The position numbers and the translations under genes are program-made. Source: Sphingopyxis sp. JAI108 (lineage in GTDB: Bacteria > Pseudomonadota > Alphaproteobacteria > Sphingomonadales > Sphingomonadaceae). From it: DNA of 64,000 bases. The notes under the pieces were generated by a model. The model ran no database searches. It worked only from the letters and a program-made list of their open reading frames with translations, and was not told the DNA's origin. The stretch is from positions 496,001 through 560,000 of the forward strand of contig NZ_JACCCJ010000002.1 in assembly GCF_013410105.1 (NCBI RefSeq). Direction: 5' to 3'. This document shows positions 41,499-59,451 of the stretch, piece after piece (within the stretch, counting starts at the first letter, position 1; every line of letters begins with the position of its first letter).

Positions 41499-42896
41499 AT
41501 GGCCGAATCCGATTCCCCCGTCCCGAACGAATCGCCGCGCGACGCGTCCGCGCCAGCCGCCGCGCGCCCGCCTTCGGCGGTCAGCGCCGGGGTCGGCATC
41601 GTCGGGCTAGCGGGGCTGGTTAGCTATTTGCTCATCGCACGGTTCGCGCCCGAAATCGCGGCTTTCCTTGGCATCGACTGGGGATCGCGCGGGTCGATGA
41701 GCGGACCGAATTCGGCGATTGCGAGCGTGCTCGCCTGCGGCGTGCCGATGGTGCTGTGGTCGGTTTTTGTCGACAAGGTGCATCGCAATCCGTCGACCGG
41801 AATCGACTGGTCGCAGCGCCGTCCGTGGCGCGAAACGCTCGACATCAGTCTGACCAAGCTCGCCGGAATGTGGGCGACATGGGGCCTGATCGCGCTGATC
41901 TATGCGACGATGCGCTATTATTGGGAGGGCAATTACGCCTTTTCGATGAACCTGCTCGAAACCGTGGCGCCGTGGCTGCTCCTCGTCTCGGTCCCCTATA
42001 TGCTGTGGCTCGATCGCCGCATGATCGAGCCGCGCGACGGCTGCTGGCAATTCGGGCGTTGGCTGATCGCAGCCGGGCAGCCGGTCGATGGCAGGGCGAT
42101 CGCGCATCATCTACGCGCTTGGGCGGTGAAGGGCTTTTTCACCGCCTTCATGCTCTCGATCGTTCCGGGCAATTTTTCGGCGCTGGTCACCGTGCCGATC
42201 AGCGAGGTCACCGCAAATCCCTATTTAACCGGGCTGTGGTCGATCAATTTCCTCTATCTGGTCGATGTCCACATTGCGACGGTCGGCTATATCCTGACCC
42301 TGAAGCCGCTCGACGCGCATATTCGCACCGCCAACCCCTATGGCATGGCGTGGGTCGCGGCGCTCGTCTGCTATCCGCCCTTCATCCTGATGAACGGGGG
42401 CCCGCTCGACTATCAGGTCAATGGCTCCGACTGGGGTTATTGGCTCGCCGGGCACGAGGGGCTGCTGATCGCCTGGGGTATTGCGCTGGTGCTGCTCACC
42501 GCGGTCTATAGCTGGGCGACGATGGCGTTCGGCATCCGCTTTTCGAATCTGACGCACCGCGGCGTCATCACGCACGGTCCGTATAAATACACCCGTCATC
42601 CAGCCTATATTTCAAAGAATATGACTTGGTGGATCGGCTCGCTGCCCTTTCTCGTGACCGCGGGCGGCTGGGTCGAGGGCGCGCGCAATGTCGCGTTGCT
42701 CGGGCTGGTCAGCGGCATCTATTACTGGCGCGCCAAGACCGAGGAGAAGCATCTCCTCGCCGATCCCGCTTATGTCGCCTATTGGAACTGGGCGCAGGCC
42801 AACGCTTTCATCCCGCGGCTGTTCGCCCGGATGACGGGCCGCGCGCGCCCGCTGATCCGGCTCGAACCCGACGAACGTGTCGGGCCCGTCGCCTAG
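41499..42896 (+). CDS. Polytopic membrane protein with C-terminal ICMT-like methyltransferase module
   Basis: A 465-residue protein with a Pro/Ala-rich start and about ten membrane helices. The C-terminal part contains HGPYKYTRHPAYISKNMTWW, the isoprenylcysteine carboxyl methyltransferase (ICMT)/PEMT-like motif with the paired Tyr and His that bind SAM and substrate, followed by EEKHLLADPAYVAYWNW (with the E-E-x-x-L pair). The large N-terminal half (about residues 20-300) is not recognised. The GTG at 41490 is an alternative start. It diverges from the M23 gene. The methyl acceptor is unknown. Confidence 0.75.
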   Translation: MAESDSPVPNESPRDASAPAAARPPSAVSAGVGIVGLAGLVSYLLIARFAPEIAAFLGIDWGSRGSMSGPNSAIASVLACGVPMVLWSVFVDKVHRNPSTGIDWSQRRPWRETLDISLTKLAGMWATWGLIALIYATMRYYWEGNYAFSMNLLETVAPWLLLVSVPYMLWLDRRMIEPRDGCWQFGRWLIAAGQPVDGRAIAHHLRAWAVKGFFTAFMLSIVPGNFSALVTVPISEVTANPYLTGLWSINFLYLVDVHIATVGYILTLKPLDAHIRTANPYGMAWVAALVCYPPFILMNGGPLDYQVNGSDWGYWLAGHEGLLIAWGIALVLLTAVYSWATMAFGIRFSNLTHRGVITHGPYKYTRHPAYISKNMTWWIGSLPFLVTAGGWVEGARNVALLGLVSGIYYWRAKTEEKHLLADPAYVAYWNWAQANAFIPRLFARMTGRARPLIRLEPDERVGPVA

Positions 42897-42908
42897 CTTC
42901 CGTTCTTC

Positions 42909-43223
42909 CTAGTTCGAGACGCCGTGGCTTGCGGCGGCGGCTTCGGCTGCGCGGCGAGCCTGCAGATCGGCATGGGCCCGATTGATCACGCGCCACGCCT
43001 TTTCGCAGCGCTGCTGGTCGGAAGACCGCTCGCTGGCGCAAAGCCTGTCGAGCCGCGCGAGGATGGCTTTGGGGCTGTTGTCGCGAAGCGCAGGAAAGGC
43101 CCGGACATATTCTCCGGAGCTGTTGGAGCCGATGGTCGCGGCCGAATTGATATCGATGCCTTGCGCCGCGGCGCCGGCGGAAAACAGGGTGAGCGCGATC
43201 AGGCTGGCGGACAAACGGATCAT
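42909..43223 (-). CDS. Small exported protein of unknown function
   Basis: A 104-residue protein with a signal peptide (about 1-24, cut after AQG region) and two Cys in LCASERSSDQQRCEKAW that could form a disulfide. The AGGAG sequence before the start favours ATG 43223, with 43226 as an option. I recognise no family. It is convergent with the membrane protein gene and downstream of the TonB receptor gene on the same strand. Confidence 0.6.
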   Translation of the reverse strand: MIRLSASLIALTLFSAGAAAQGIDINSAATIGSNSSGEYVRAFPALRDNSPKAILARLDRLCASERSSDQQRCEKAWRVINRAHADLQARRAAEAAAASHGVSN

Positions 43224-43330
43224 CATCGACTCCTGCATCAGGCGGGTTTCATGTCCGTGATAACATGGAAGGATCGTGATGCGAAGCCCGGCCCGTGCGG
43301 CTTTGGATCCGCGCGGGCCGGGAGCTTTGG

Positions 43331-45601
43331 TCAGAATTTGAAGCCGGCCTCGACGCCCCAGATACGGGGTTCGTTGACGTAGCTGGTCAGGTTGTTGAAA
43401 TCGATGCCGCCGGTCGGCGATTCATCATTGGTGATGTTGCGCACGAAGCCCGCGACGTCGAAGCGATCGGTGCGATAGCCGACACGCAGCCCGCCCTCGA
43501 TCATCTTGTCGTCCGAAAATTCGACCGAGCGATAGAGGAAGAACTGGACCTTCGAACGATAATACCAGTCGGTAAAGGCATAGATGGCGCCGTCGCCGAC
43601 GGGGATTTCATAGCCGGCGGTCCAGTTCAGCGTCCATTTCGGCGACTGCGGCAGCTGGTTGCCGTCGATCGAGAAGATGCCGGGGCTTCCCGGGCGCTGC
43701 GGGTCGAGCACGGTGCACGGCGTCGCCGAACCGCAGCCCGCGACGAAGGCATTGGCGTCGTCGATTTCGGCGACGTTCCAGGCGCCGCCGATCGAGAAGG
43801 TCAGCCCGCCTGCAGGCGCCGCTTGCAGTTCGGCCTCGATACCATGGCCCTTGGCATCGACGTTGAGCAGGCTCGCGACGTTCGCGGTGCCACCGACGGC
43901 GGTCAGCTGAAGATCCTTGGTGTCGAAGAAATAGCCGGTGAGGTTGAAGCGGACGCGGTCGTCGAGGAAAGCGGTCTTGATCCCCGCTTCATAGGACATC
44001 GTCTCTTCCTGGTCGGCGGTCGAGATCGTCCGCGCGAAGGTCAGGCGGCCCTGCACCGACGGCGCGCGATAGCCGCGTGCGACGCGGGCATAGAGCGTCA
44101 GCGCGTCCGACGCGTCATAGGTCGCGCTGGCGTCCCAGGTCAGCAGCTTGCCCTTGACCCGTGCGGCCTGCGGCGGGACCGGTGTGTTCGGGTTGACCAC
44201 GAAGTCGGGGCGCGTCTCGACCGGGCGCGACGCGACGAAATCGCGCGTGTCGTGGTTGTAGCGCGCGCCGGCCTGCAACTTGAAGCCATTGTCGAATTCA
44301 TAATTGACCGAGCCGAAGAGGCCGTAAGCCTCGCTGTCCTGGCGCTGGATCGCGATCGCCGACGGGGTCGCGTCGGTCGGACCGCCGAATTCGAAGCTCG
44401 AAATGTCGAGCTTTTCGTCGAAGTAGAAGGCGCCGAACTGATAGCCGAGCCCGCCGCTGTTGTTCGACGCGATGCGGATTTCCTGCGTGAACTGGTCGAG
44501 GCTCGGCACATTGTCCTGGCTCTGCGCCTGGAAGGGGATAAGTCCCGGACCCGATTCGGGCAGGAAAACCGCGCCGAAGCCGCCGTCGATGTCGCCCCGG
44601 CTCTTGAAATTGCCGTTCCAGTAGGAGGTGATCGAATAAGCGGTCACCGCGCCGAAATCATATTCGAGGTTGAGCGCGGCGTTATAGGTGTTGAGCTTCT
44701 GGAAGTTCAGCCCGTCCTGCCACACCTTGTCGCGTTCGAATTCGGTGCCCGCGCCGCCGAGGCCGACGAGCTTGTTGCTGCCCGGCAGCTGCGTATTGGC
44801 GCGGAAGATGATCGCCGAGCCGTCATAGACGCGGACCTGCCCGGTCACGCGGCCGGTGAAGGGGCCATTTTCATATTGCAGCTGGAGGCGCGCGGCGATG
44901 TCGTCATAGCCGCCAAGATCGTCCTTCTTGGTCGTCGCGATATTGTCGACCCAATTGTCGCGGTGCTGGAACAGGGTCGAGAGGCGGACCGAGAAGCCGC
45001 TGTCGTCGGCGGCGCCCGCCGCGACCTCGACCTGCGTGGTGCCATAGCGGCCATAGGAGGCGCGGGCGTAGCCGCCGGTCTTGCCGGGCTTGACGGTGTC
45101 GAACTTGACGATGCCTGCCGGCGTGTTGCGGCCGAACAGCGTGCCCTGCGGCCCGCGGAGGACCTCGACGCGGTCGAGGTCGAAGATCGGGAAACCCTTG
45201 AGGATCGGGTTTTCGAGGACGACGTCGTCATAGACGAGGCTGACCGGCTGCGACGCGTTGAGGTCGAAATCGGTGTTGCCGAGCCCACGGATATAGAAGC
45301 GGGGAAAGGTGCGCCCGAACGAGCTTTCGATGTTGAGGCTGGGGACGCGGCCCGCGAGCACGCGGACGTCGGCGCCGGTCGAGGTGATCGCGCCGAGCGT
45401 ATCGCCCGACAGCACGCTGACCGAAACCGGCACGTCCTGAAGGCTTTCCTCGCGGCGTTGCGCGGTGACGACGATGTCGCCGAGACCGCTGTCTGCTTCG
45501 GCGGCGGGAGCGACGGATGCGTCCTGTGCGGCGGCCGGCGCGGCCCATGCGGCCGCAGCAAGAGCGAAACTTATAGCGGTAGCGGAAGGAAAGTGGCGCA
45601 T
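43331..45601 (-). CDS. TonB-dependent outer-membrane receptor
   Basis: A 756-residue receptor. The start at 45601 gives a signal peptide (about 1-26, cut after AAAQ). The TonB box region is DIVVTAQRREESLQDVPVSV (about 42-61), followed by a plug domain (to about 170) and a C-terminal barrel ending in Phe (EAGFKF), as in most outer-membrane barrels. Sphingomonads have many such receptors for large or hydrophobic substrates; ligand is unknown. Its promoter region holds a TGAC-N-GTCA operator-like palindrome, and the gene is divergent from rpoB. Confidence 0.95.
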   Translation of the reverse strand: MRHFPSATAISFALAAAAWAAPAAAQDASVAPAAEADSGLGDIVVTAQRREESLQDVPVSVSVLSGDTLGAITSTGADVRVLAGRVPSLNIESSFGRTFPRFYIRGLGNTDFDLNASQPVSLVYDDVVLENPILKGFPIFDLDRVEVLRGPQGTLFGRNTPAGIVKFDTVKPGKTGGYARASYGRYGTTQVEVAAGAADDSGFSVRLSTLFQHRDNWVDNIATTKKDDLGGYDDIAARLQLQYENGPFTGRVTGQVRVYDGSAIIFRANTQLPGSNKLVGLGGAGTEFERDKVWQDGLNFQKLNTYNAALNLEYDFGAVTAYSITSYWNGNFKSRGDIDGGFGAVFLPESGPGLIPFQAQSQDNVPSLDQFTQEIRIASNNSGGLGYQFGAFYFDEKLDISSFEFGGPTDATPSAIAIQRQDSEAYGLFGSVNYEFDNGFKLQAGARYNHDTRDFVASRPVETRPDFVVNPNTPVPPQAARVKGKLLTWDASATYDASDALTLYARVARGYRAPSVQGRLTFARTISTADQEETMSYEAGIKTAFLDDRVRFNLTGYFFDTKDLQLTAVGGTANVASLLNVDAKGHGIEAELQAAPAGGLTFSIGGAWNVAEIDDANAFVAGCGSATPCTVLDPQRPGSPGIFSIDGNQLPQSPKWTLNWTAGYEIPVGDGAIYAFTDWYYRSKVQFFLYRSVEFSDDKMIEGGLRVGYRTDRFDVAGFVRNITNDESPTGGIDFNNLTSYVNEPRIWGVEAGFKF

Positions 45602-45696
45602 GGCGAGCTTCCTGAAAATAGAGTTGACGATGGGAGAGCGGAAAACCAGCGTTCTTTGGCTGCGCGCGCGCGCGCGATCAATCGCGGAAATGCACC

Positions 45697-45714
45697 GCGC
45701 TGACGTTCGTGTCA
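45697..45714. promoter_or_regulatory. TetR-type operator-like palindrome before the TonB receptor gene
   Basis: GCTGACGTTCGTGTCAGC has a 6-bp inverted repeat (GCTGAC and GTCAGC) with a 6-nt spacer. It matches GTTGACACTAGTGTCAAC at 61616-61633 at 13 of 18 positions, including both TGAC/GTCA halves. It lies about 100 nt before the receptor start. Confidence 0.5.
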
Positions 45715-45758
45715 GCAGTGTTGCGAAATTGCTGCACTTTGGCGACCGGGCGACGCCG

Positions 45759-45787
45759 TTGACACCCGGCGGGCCCAATCCTATATT
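45759..45787 (+). promoter_or_regulatory. Strong sigma-70 promoter of rpoB-rpoC
   Basis: TTGACA (45759-45764) and TATATT (45782-45787) are exactly 17 nt apart, very close to consensus. The likely start site near 45794 gives a leader of about 170 nt before the rpoB ATG. Confidence 0.75.
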
Positions 45788-45966
45788 GCGTCCACACCCC
45801 ACCGTCCGAGATAGAGCCTGACTTTGCGCAACGGGCTGTACGGATAGGGCGGCAGGGATTTCGAGATGCGTTGGAAAGCTGCGGTAAACCGGCAACGGTT
45901 CGTCGCGGCCTTTTTGCGTCTCTACCTGCGCTCGCGAGCTATTTTCTTAAGGCGAGACAATCACTT

Positions 45967-50145
<4,179 letters not shown>

Positions 50146-50157
50146 AATTTTTCCTCA

Positions 50158-50182
50158 CCCCCTTCGCCTGCGGCGAGGGGGG
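50158..50182. repeat. Hairpin in the rpoB-rpoC gap
   Basis: CCCCCTTCGCC and GGCGAGGGGGG pair with one mismatch around a TGC loop. It lies 13 nt after the rpoB stop and 17 nt before the rpoC start. It looks like a REP-type sequence and could modulate rpoC translation or mRNA stability. Confidence 0.6.
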
Positions 50183-50199
50183 AAGAGTGGAGCAAGATT

Positions 50200-54483
<4,284 letters not shown>

Positions 54484-54513
54484 GCTTCCTTACGCCTTTG
54501 GCCGACAGAAACG

Positions 54514-54546
54514 AGCCCCGCCGGAGCGATCCGGCGGGGCTTTTTC
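54514..54546 (+). terminator. Rho-independent terminator of rpoBC
   Basis: AGCCCCGCCGG (54514-54524) and CCGGCGGGGCT (54531-54541) make a perfect 11-bp stem with a 6-nt loop, followed by a run of T (54541-54545). Confidence 0.93.
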
Positions 54547-54658
54547 TTCAGGAAACCCGGCCCGCCACCCGTGCCGCCACCCACCGCCCGTTTGCCGATT
54601 GCCTGTCCCCGCCCCCCGCTCTAGACCTTGGGAAAGGCTTTCGAATGGAGGACAGTGG

Positions 54659-56254
54659 GTGAGCGACGGCAGCGCGGTGAGCGAAATCTATATCGGCCTT
54701 GGCGGCGGCGGAGCGGCCGACGGGCCACGCCAGTCGCTAGTACTCAAACGCGCAAACCGTCACGGGCTGATCGCCGGCGCCACCGGCACCGGCAAGACGG
54801 TGACCTTGCAGGGGCTCGCCGAGGGTTTTTCGGCTGTTGGCGTCCCGGTGTTTGTCGCCGATGTGAAGGGCGACCTCGCCGGTATGGCGATGGCGGGCAG
54901 CCCGACGGCGAAGGTCCATGAACCCTTTTCGAAGCGTGCCGCCGAAATCGGCGACACGACATGGACTTATCGCGACAATCCGGTGATCTTCTGGGACCTG
55001 TTCGGCGAGCAGGGGCACCCGATCCGCACCACCATCTCCGAAATGGGTCCGCTGCTGCTCGCGCGGCTGATGGGCTTGAACGAAGTTCAGGAAGGCGTCC
55101 TCGCGATCGCCTTCCGCATCGCCGACGAGCAGAATCTGCTACTGCTCGATCTGGGCGACTTGCAGGCGATGCTCGCCTGGTGCGCCGAAAACGCTGATGA
55201 GCTCACGACCAAATATGGCAATGTTTCGAAGGCCACCGTCGGCACGATCCAGCGGCAGTTGCTAACGCTTGAAAGCCAGGGCGGCGACCATTTCTTCGGC
55301 GAGCCCGCGCTCGACATACAGGACATGATCCGCACCGATGAGAGCGGCCGGGGCTATGTCAACATCCTCGCCGCCGACAAATTGATGGCGAGCCCGAAGC
55401 TCTATGCGACCTTCCTGCTCTGGCTCTTGTCGGAGATGTTCGAGACGCTTCCCGAGGTCGGCGATCCCGACAAGCCGAAGCTCGTCTTCTTCTTCGACGA
55501 GGCGCACCTGCTCTTCGACGATGCGCCGCCCGCGCTCACGGAAAAGATCGAGCAGGTGGTGCGCCTGATCCGCTCGAAGGGTGTCGGCGTCTATTTCGTG
55601 ACGCAGAACCCGATCGACGTGCCCGAAGCGGTCGCCGGCCAGCTCGGCAACCGCGTCCAGCATGCGCTCCGCGCCTTTACCCCGCGCGATCAGAAAGCGG
55701 TGAAGGCCGCCGCCGAAACCTTCCGCCCCAATCCCAAGATCGACGTCGCGCGCGAGATCACCGAGCTGAAGGTCGGCGAAGCGCTTGTATCGCTGCTGAT
55801 GGCCGATGGCGCTCCCTCGCCGGTCGAGCGCACGTTGATCAAGCCGCCCTGTTCGCGCGCGGGGCCCTTGGAAGCCAAGGAACGCGCGATCATCCAGTCG
55901 ATCTCTCCGGTCGAGGGCAAATATGACACCCCCGTCGACCGCGAAAGCGCCGAGGAATTGCTCGCGGCCAAGGCCGAGCAGGCGCAGGCGGCTGCGATCG
56001 AGGCGAAAGCGCAAGCCGAAGCCGACAAGCAGGCCGCGATCGCCGCGAAGGAAGAGGCGAAACGCAAGGCGGCCGAGGAGCGCGAGCGCATCCGGCTTGA
56101 AAAGGCGGCCGCGCGCGAAGCGGCAAAACCCTCGATGGCCGAGAAGATGATGCAGTCGGCGGCGCGCTCGGCGGCGACGAGCCTCGGCAGGCAGGTCGCG
56201 GGCAAGTTTGGCGGCCAGCTGATGCGCGGCATATTGGGCAGCCTGTTCAAGTGA
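54659..56254 (+). CDS. HerA-like DUF853 family ATPase
   Basis: A 531-residue cytoplasmic ATPase of the DUF853/HerA-FtsK-like group. Walker A is GATGTGKT (in [20 protein letters not shown]), and Walker B is [14 protein letters not shown]. Other markers are the [13 protein letters not shown] motif and the C-terminal Ala/Glu/Lys coiled coil (about 435-495). Cellular role is unresolved; it may translocate DNA or be linked to metabolism. The GTG at 54659 (GGAGG 8 nt before) is the best start. The next gene overlaps by 4 nt. Confidence 0.88.
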   Translation: MSDGSAVSEIYIGLGGGGAADGPRQSLVLKRANRHGLIAGATGTGKTVTLQGLAEGFSAVGVPVFVADVKGDLAGMAMAGSPTAKVHEPFSKRAAEIGDTTWTYRDNPVIFWDLFGEQGHPIRTTISEMGPLLLARLMGLNEVQEGVLAIAFRIADEQNLLLLDLGDLQAMLAWCAENADELTTKYGNVSKATVGTIQRQLLTLESQGGDHFFGEPALDIQDMIRTDESGRGYVNILAADKLMASPKLYATFLLWLLSEMFETLPEVGDPDKPKLVFFFDEAHLLFDDAPPALTEKIEQVVRLIRSKGVGVYFVTQNPIDVPEAVAGQLGNRVQHALRAFTPRDQKAVKAAAETFRPNPKIDVAREITELKVGEALVSLLMADGAPSPVERTLIKPPCSRAGPLEAKERAIIQSISPVEGKYDTPVDRESAEELLAAKAEQAQAAAIEAKAQAEADKQAAIAAKEEAKRKAAEERERIRLEKAAAREAAKPSMAEKMMQSAARSAATSLGRQVAGKFGGQLMRGILGSLFK

Positions 56255-56703
56255 ACGACGCCGATGCCGCGGCGATGGAGGCGAGCCTCGCCGCCGTCGC
56301 CGATGCCTGCGTCGATATCCGTCACGCGCTGTTCGACCGCTTTTTCGCCGCCTTCCCCGATCGCCGCGCGAGCTTCATGATCGTCGAGGCCTCATCGCGG
56401 CGGATGACCGACGAGACGCTACAGATGATGCTCGGGCTGGCGAAGGGTGAGGGCTGGGTGTGGCCGCTCGTCGCCGAACTCGTCTTCACCCATCGCGCCG
56501 ATGGGCCGCTGCCAATCGCCGAATATGATGCCTTCATCGACATGACGGTCGACGTGCTGGCCGTTGCGGCGGGCACGGCGTGGACCCCCGAAACGGCTAC
56601 GGCGTGGCAGTGTCACGCCGATGCGTTGAAGGTGATGATCCGCAAGGCGCGCGCCGAATGGGAAAGCGCGATGCCGGCCGGGGTGCCGCAACGCGCCGAA
56701 TAA
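56251..56703 (+). CDS. Globin-like protein
   Basis: A 150-residue all-alpha protein. The N-terminal [15 protein letters not shown] is a globin B/C-helix style segment, and [20 protein letters not shown] has a candidate proximal His, followed by [20 protein letters not shown] and TAW, as in bacterial globins. Heme binding is not established. It starts with GTG overlapping the HerA-like stop (GTGA), so the two are co-translated. A convergent hairpin follows. Confidence 0.55.
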   Translation: MNDADAAAMEASLAAVADACVDIRHALFDRFFAAFPDRRASFMIVEASSRRMTDETLQMMLGLAKGEGWVWPLVAELVFTHRADGPLPIAEYDAFIDMTVDVLAVAAGTAWTPETATAWQCHADALKVMIRKARAEWESAMPAGVPQRAE

Positions 56704-56710
56704 GAATCTT

Positions 56711-56737
56711 CGTCACCCCGCGAGGGCGGGGATGACG
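56711..56737. terminator. Hairpin between convergent genes
   Basis: CGTCACCCCGC and GCGGGGATGACG pair with a 1-nt bulge around a 4-nt loop. It lies between the globin-like and M1 peptidase stop codons. Similar REP-type sequences are common in this genome group. It could serve both directions, though T-tracts are weak. Confidence 0.5.
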
Positions 56738-56751
56738 GGAGAAGGATGGCC

Positions 56752-59451
56752 CTATTTTTCCTTCAGCCAGCTTTCGACTTCGCGCTTGATGCGCGGGCGG
56801 CTGGCGCTGCGTTCCTTCAGGCTCGCCAGCGTCTTGTCATAGGGTTTGCGCACATCGGCGGCCAGCGGTGCCGCGATTCGCTCGAGCTTCGCGATCATCG
56901 CGGGATCGTTCGACGAAGCCGCGAGCCCTGCGAGGAAGCGGGCGCGTGCCGAGGCGTCGATGAGCCGGTCGACCGCGGCCTGATTGGCCTGCGCGAAATC
57001 GACCGCCAGTTCGGCATGGTTGGCGGCGACCGCGCCGATGATCGCGGCGCTGACGGTCTTGCCGGGTTCGTCGGTTAGCGCGAGCGCGAGTGCGCGCTTG
57101 GCAAGCGCTTCGTCTTTCGCCGACCCGAGCAATGTATAGAAAGTGCTGCGCTCGACCGCCGATTTCGATGCCTTGGCCATGGCACGCAGCTTGTCCCATT
57201 CGGCCTTGCCCGCATTCGCCGCGACGATGCCAAGCCAACGCGATTTCAACGGACCGTCGAGCGCGGCGGGATCGCTGTCCAGCAGCGCGAAGCGGCGCCG
57301 TGCTTCGGCGAGCACCTCCGCATCGCCCAACGTCCCGAGCGCCCCGAGCGTTTCCGAACGCAGGATGCTGTCGAGCGCGGGCTCGTCGGCGCGGGCGTCG
57401 AAGCCGAGCCGCCCCATCGCCGGGGCGAGCGCCGCGGTGCCGCGCGCTGCGATCTGCTCCTGCACCGCCGGCTGGTCGTCGAACAGCTTGTAGAGCGCCG
57501 CATAACGCCCGGCGGCGTCGCCGAGCAGCTTCTGGTTGGCATCCTTGGGCACCGCCGCCAACAGGTTGAGCGCCGCGCCCATCGGCTGGTATCCGGCATA
57601 GGCGAGCGCGAAATTGTCGCCGAGCAGCCCCAATTGGTCGATTGGGGCCAGCTTTGCGTAATCGGTGCGAAGCGCGGTCAGCGCAGCGGACGAATAGAGA
57701 GTGCGGTAATAGCCAGCCTGGCCCGCGTTGATCAGCACCGGGCCGCAGCCGGGCAGGGTCAACGTCCCCGTCCCGCCCGCGACCACCTGCCGCGCGACCG
57801 CACCATCGCCGGCGCGCGCGAGGACGGGCACCTGCCAGCGGCGGTTTTCGGCGTCGATGCCCTGCTTGCGATCGCGGGAAAATTCACTCTGTGTCAGCGC
57901 GACGGTCGTGTTGCCGCCCGCGCAGGTCACGCCGCCGACGCGGAGCAGCGGAATGCCCGGCTGGTTCGTGAAATCATGCGCGATCGCCGTCAGCCCCTTG
58001 GCGCCCGCCGTTTCGACCGCGCCCCACAGATCGTCGGTGCGCGTATTCGCATATTTATGCTTTTCCATGTAGTTGCGCAGCCCCTCGCGCCACACATCCT
58101 CGCCAGCGTAGGATTCGAGCATCGTGATGACCGCTTCGCCCTTCTGGTAGGTGATCGCATCGAACGCCTGGTTGGTATCCTCGACCGTGCGGATCGTCTG
58201 GACGATCGGGTGCGTCGTCGCGAAAGCGTCGAGCCCCATCGCGCGCTCGCGACCATCGACGCGGTCGAGCAAAGGCTGCCAGTCGGGGTGGAAATGGTCG
58301 CTCGCCTTGGTTTCCATCCAGCTCGCGAAGCCTTCGTTGAGCCAGAGGTCGTCCCACCACGCCATGGTGACGAGATCGCCGAACCATTGGTGTGCGACCT
58401 CGTGCGCCTGCGTTGAATAGATCTGCTGGCGCGTCGCATCGCTCGTGATCTTCGGATCGTCGAGCAGGATGCGCTCGAAGGTGAAGATCGCGCCCCAATT
58501 TTCCATCGCGCCGAAAAATTGCGACTGGCCCGGGCCTGCGACATTGTCGAGCTTGGGCAGCGGATAGGGCTGGCCGAAATAATCGCTGTAATAGCCGAGC
58601 AGGGGGCCGAGGCTGTCTAGCGCGAAGCGCGCCTGCTCGCCCGATCCCTTGGGCGACACGATGCCGACATCGGCGCCGCTGTCGCTCTTCGCCGCGAGCC
58701 GCTCGAAATTGCCGGTCGCGAAGAAGAGCAGGTAGGACGACATTTTGGGCGAGATATGGAAGGTCACCTTCTTCTTGCCGCCGTCGACAGGCGTTTCGCT
58801 CGTCACGGGCATGTTGCTGACCGCAAGGTCGCCCGCGGGAACGGTCGCCGAGAGGGTGAAGGTCGCCTTGTAGCTCGGCTCGTCGAAGCTGGGCACGAAG
58901 CGTCGGGCGTCGGGCGCCTCGAACTGGGTGAACAGCCCGCGCACCTCCTTGCCGCTGAGCTTGTCGGGATAGTCGAGCGCGAAAAGCCCGTTCGCCTGCG
59001 TATTGATCGTGCCGGTGTAGCGGATAGCAAGGCGATATTTGCCCGGCGCGAGAGGCGCGGGGGCGGTGAAGATTACCGTCTGCGCGGCGGCATCGGTCGC
59101 TGCGGTCAGCGCGATAGCCTTGCCGTCCGCACCTATGAGACTGGCGCTCGCGAAGTCGAGGTCGAGCGCGTTCAACGTCAGCGTCGCTGAGGGCTCGTAT
59201 AGTTCGATGTCGATGCCCGCCTCGCCGGTGAAGGTCAGCGCTTGGGCGTCCGGGGTGACGCTGATGTCATAATGCAGCGGTCGCGCGATCCGTGGCAGCT
59301 GGCTCGGGATGCTTGCATCGAGCGGGGCGCCGGCCAGCGCAGGCGCCGCTGCGACGGGTGACGCCGGCGCAACTCCGGGCTGCGTGGCGCAGGCGGCGAG
59401 GCTCAGCGACGAAACGGCGCTGAAAAGGAAATGACGTGCAGTTGTTTTCAT
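56752..59451 (-). CDS. M1 family aminopeptidase, lipoprotein
   Basis: An 899-residue zinc metallopeptidase. The start at 59451 gives a lipobox LAAC with Cys21 as the lipidated residue, so it is anchored in the envelope. The exopeptidase motif GAMEN is at 314-318. The Zn site is HEVAH (350-354) with Glu373 in NEGFASW. A C-terminal helical ERAP1-like domain follows (about 560-899). It probably trims peptides in the periplasm. The frame extends upstream of the lipobox but is not used. Confidence 0.95.
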   Translation of the reverse strand: MKTTARHFLFSAVSSLSLAACATQPGVAPASPVAAAPALAGAPLDASIPSQLPRIARPLHYDISVTPDAQALTFTGEAGIDIELYEPSATLTLNALDLDFASASLIGADGKAIALTAATDAAAQTVIFTAPAPLAPGKYRLAIRYTGTINTQANGLFALDYPDKLSGKEVRGLFTQFEAPDARRFVPSFDEPSYKATFTLSATVPAGDLAVSNMPVTSETPVDGGKKKVTFHISPKMSSYLLFFATGNFERLAAKSDSGADVGIVSPKGSGEQARFALDSLGPLLGYYSDYFGQPYPLPKLDNVAGPGQSQFFGAMENWGAIFTFERILLDDPKITSDATRQQIYSTQAHEVAHQWFGDLVTMAWWDDLWLNEGFASWMETKASDHFHPDWQPLLDRVDGRERAMGLDAFATTHPIVQTIRTVEDTNQAFDAITYQKGEAVITMLESYAGEDVWREGLRNYMEKHKYANTRTDDLWGAVETAGAKGLTAIAHDFTNQPGIPLLRVGGVTCAGGNTTVALTQSEFSRDRKQGIDAENRRWQVPVLARAGDGAVARQVVAGGTGTLTLPGCGPVLINAGQAGYYRTLYSSAALTALRTDYAKLAPIDQLGLLGDNFALAYAGYQPMGAALNLLAAVPKDANQKLLGDAAGRYAALYKLFDDQPAVQEQIAARGTAALAPAMGRLGFDARADEPALDSILRSETLGALGTLGDAEVLAEARRRFALLDSDPAALDGPLKSRWLGIVAANAGKAEWDKLRAMAKASKSAVERSTFYTLLGSAKDEALAKRALALALTDEPGKTVSAAIIGAVAANHAELAVDFAQANQAAVDRLIDASARARFLAGLAASSNDPAMIAKLERIAAPLAADVRKPYDKTLASLKERSASRPRIKREVESWLKEK

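Larger units (their letters stand above)
45602..45966. other. Divergent regulatory region between the TonB receptor gene and rpoB
   Basis: This 365-nt region has no convincing gene. It contains the operator-like palindrome at 45697-45714 and the rpoB promoter at 45759-45787, followed by an apparent leader of about 170 nt. No rplJ or rplL gene lies in it, although these usually precede rpoB. Confidence 0.6.

Noticed and set aside
43295-45703. An 802-residue plus-strand frame opposite the TonB receptor
   Set aside because: It lacks family motifs while the minus strand encodes a complete receptor with signal peptide and barrel end.
54644-54661. A five-codon leader peptide (MEDSG) whose stop overlaps the HerA-like start
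   Set aside because: It contains the ribosome-binding GGAGG itself and is too short to support; chance is more likely.
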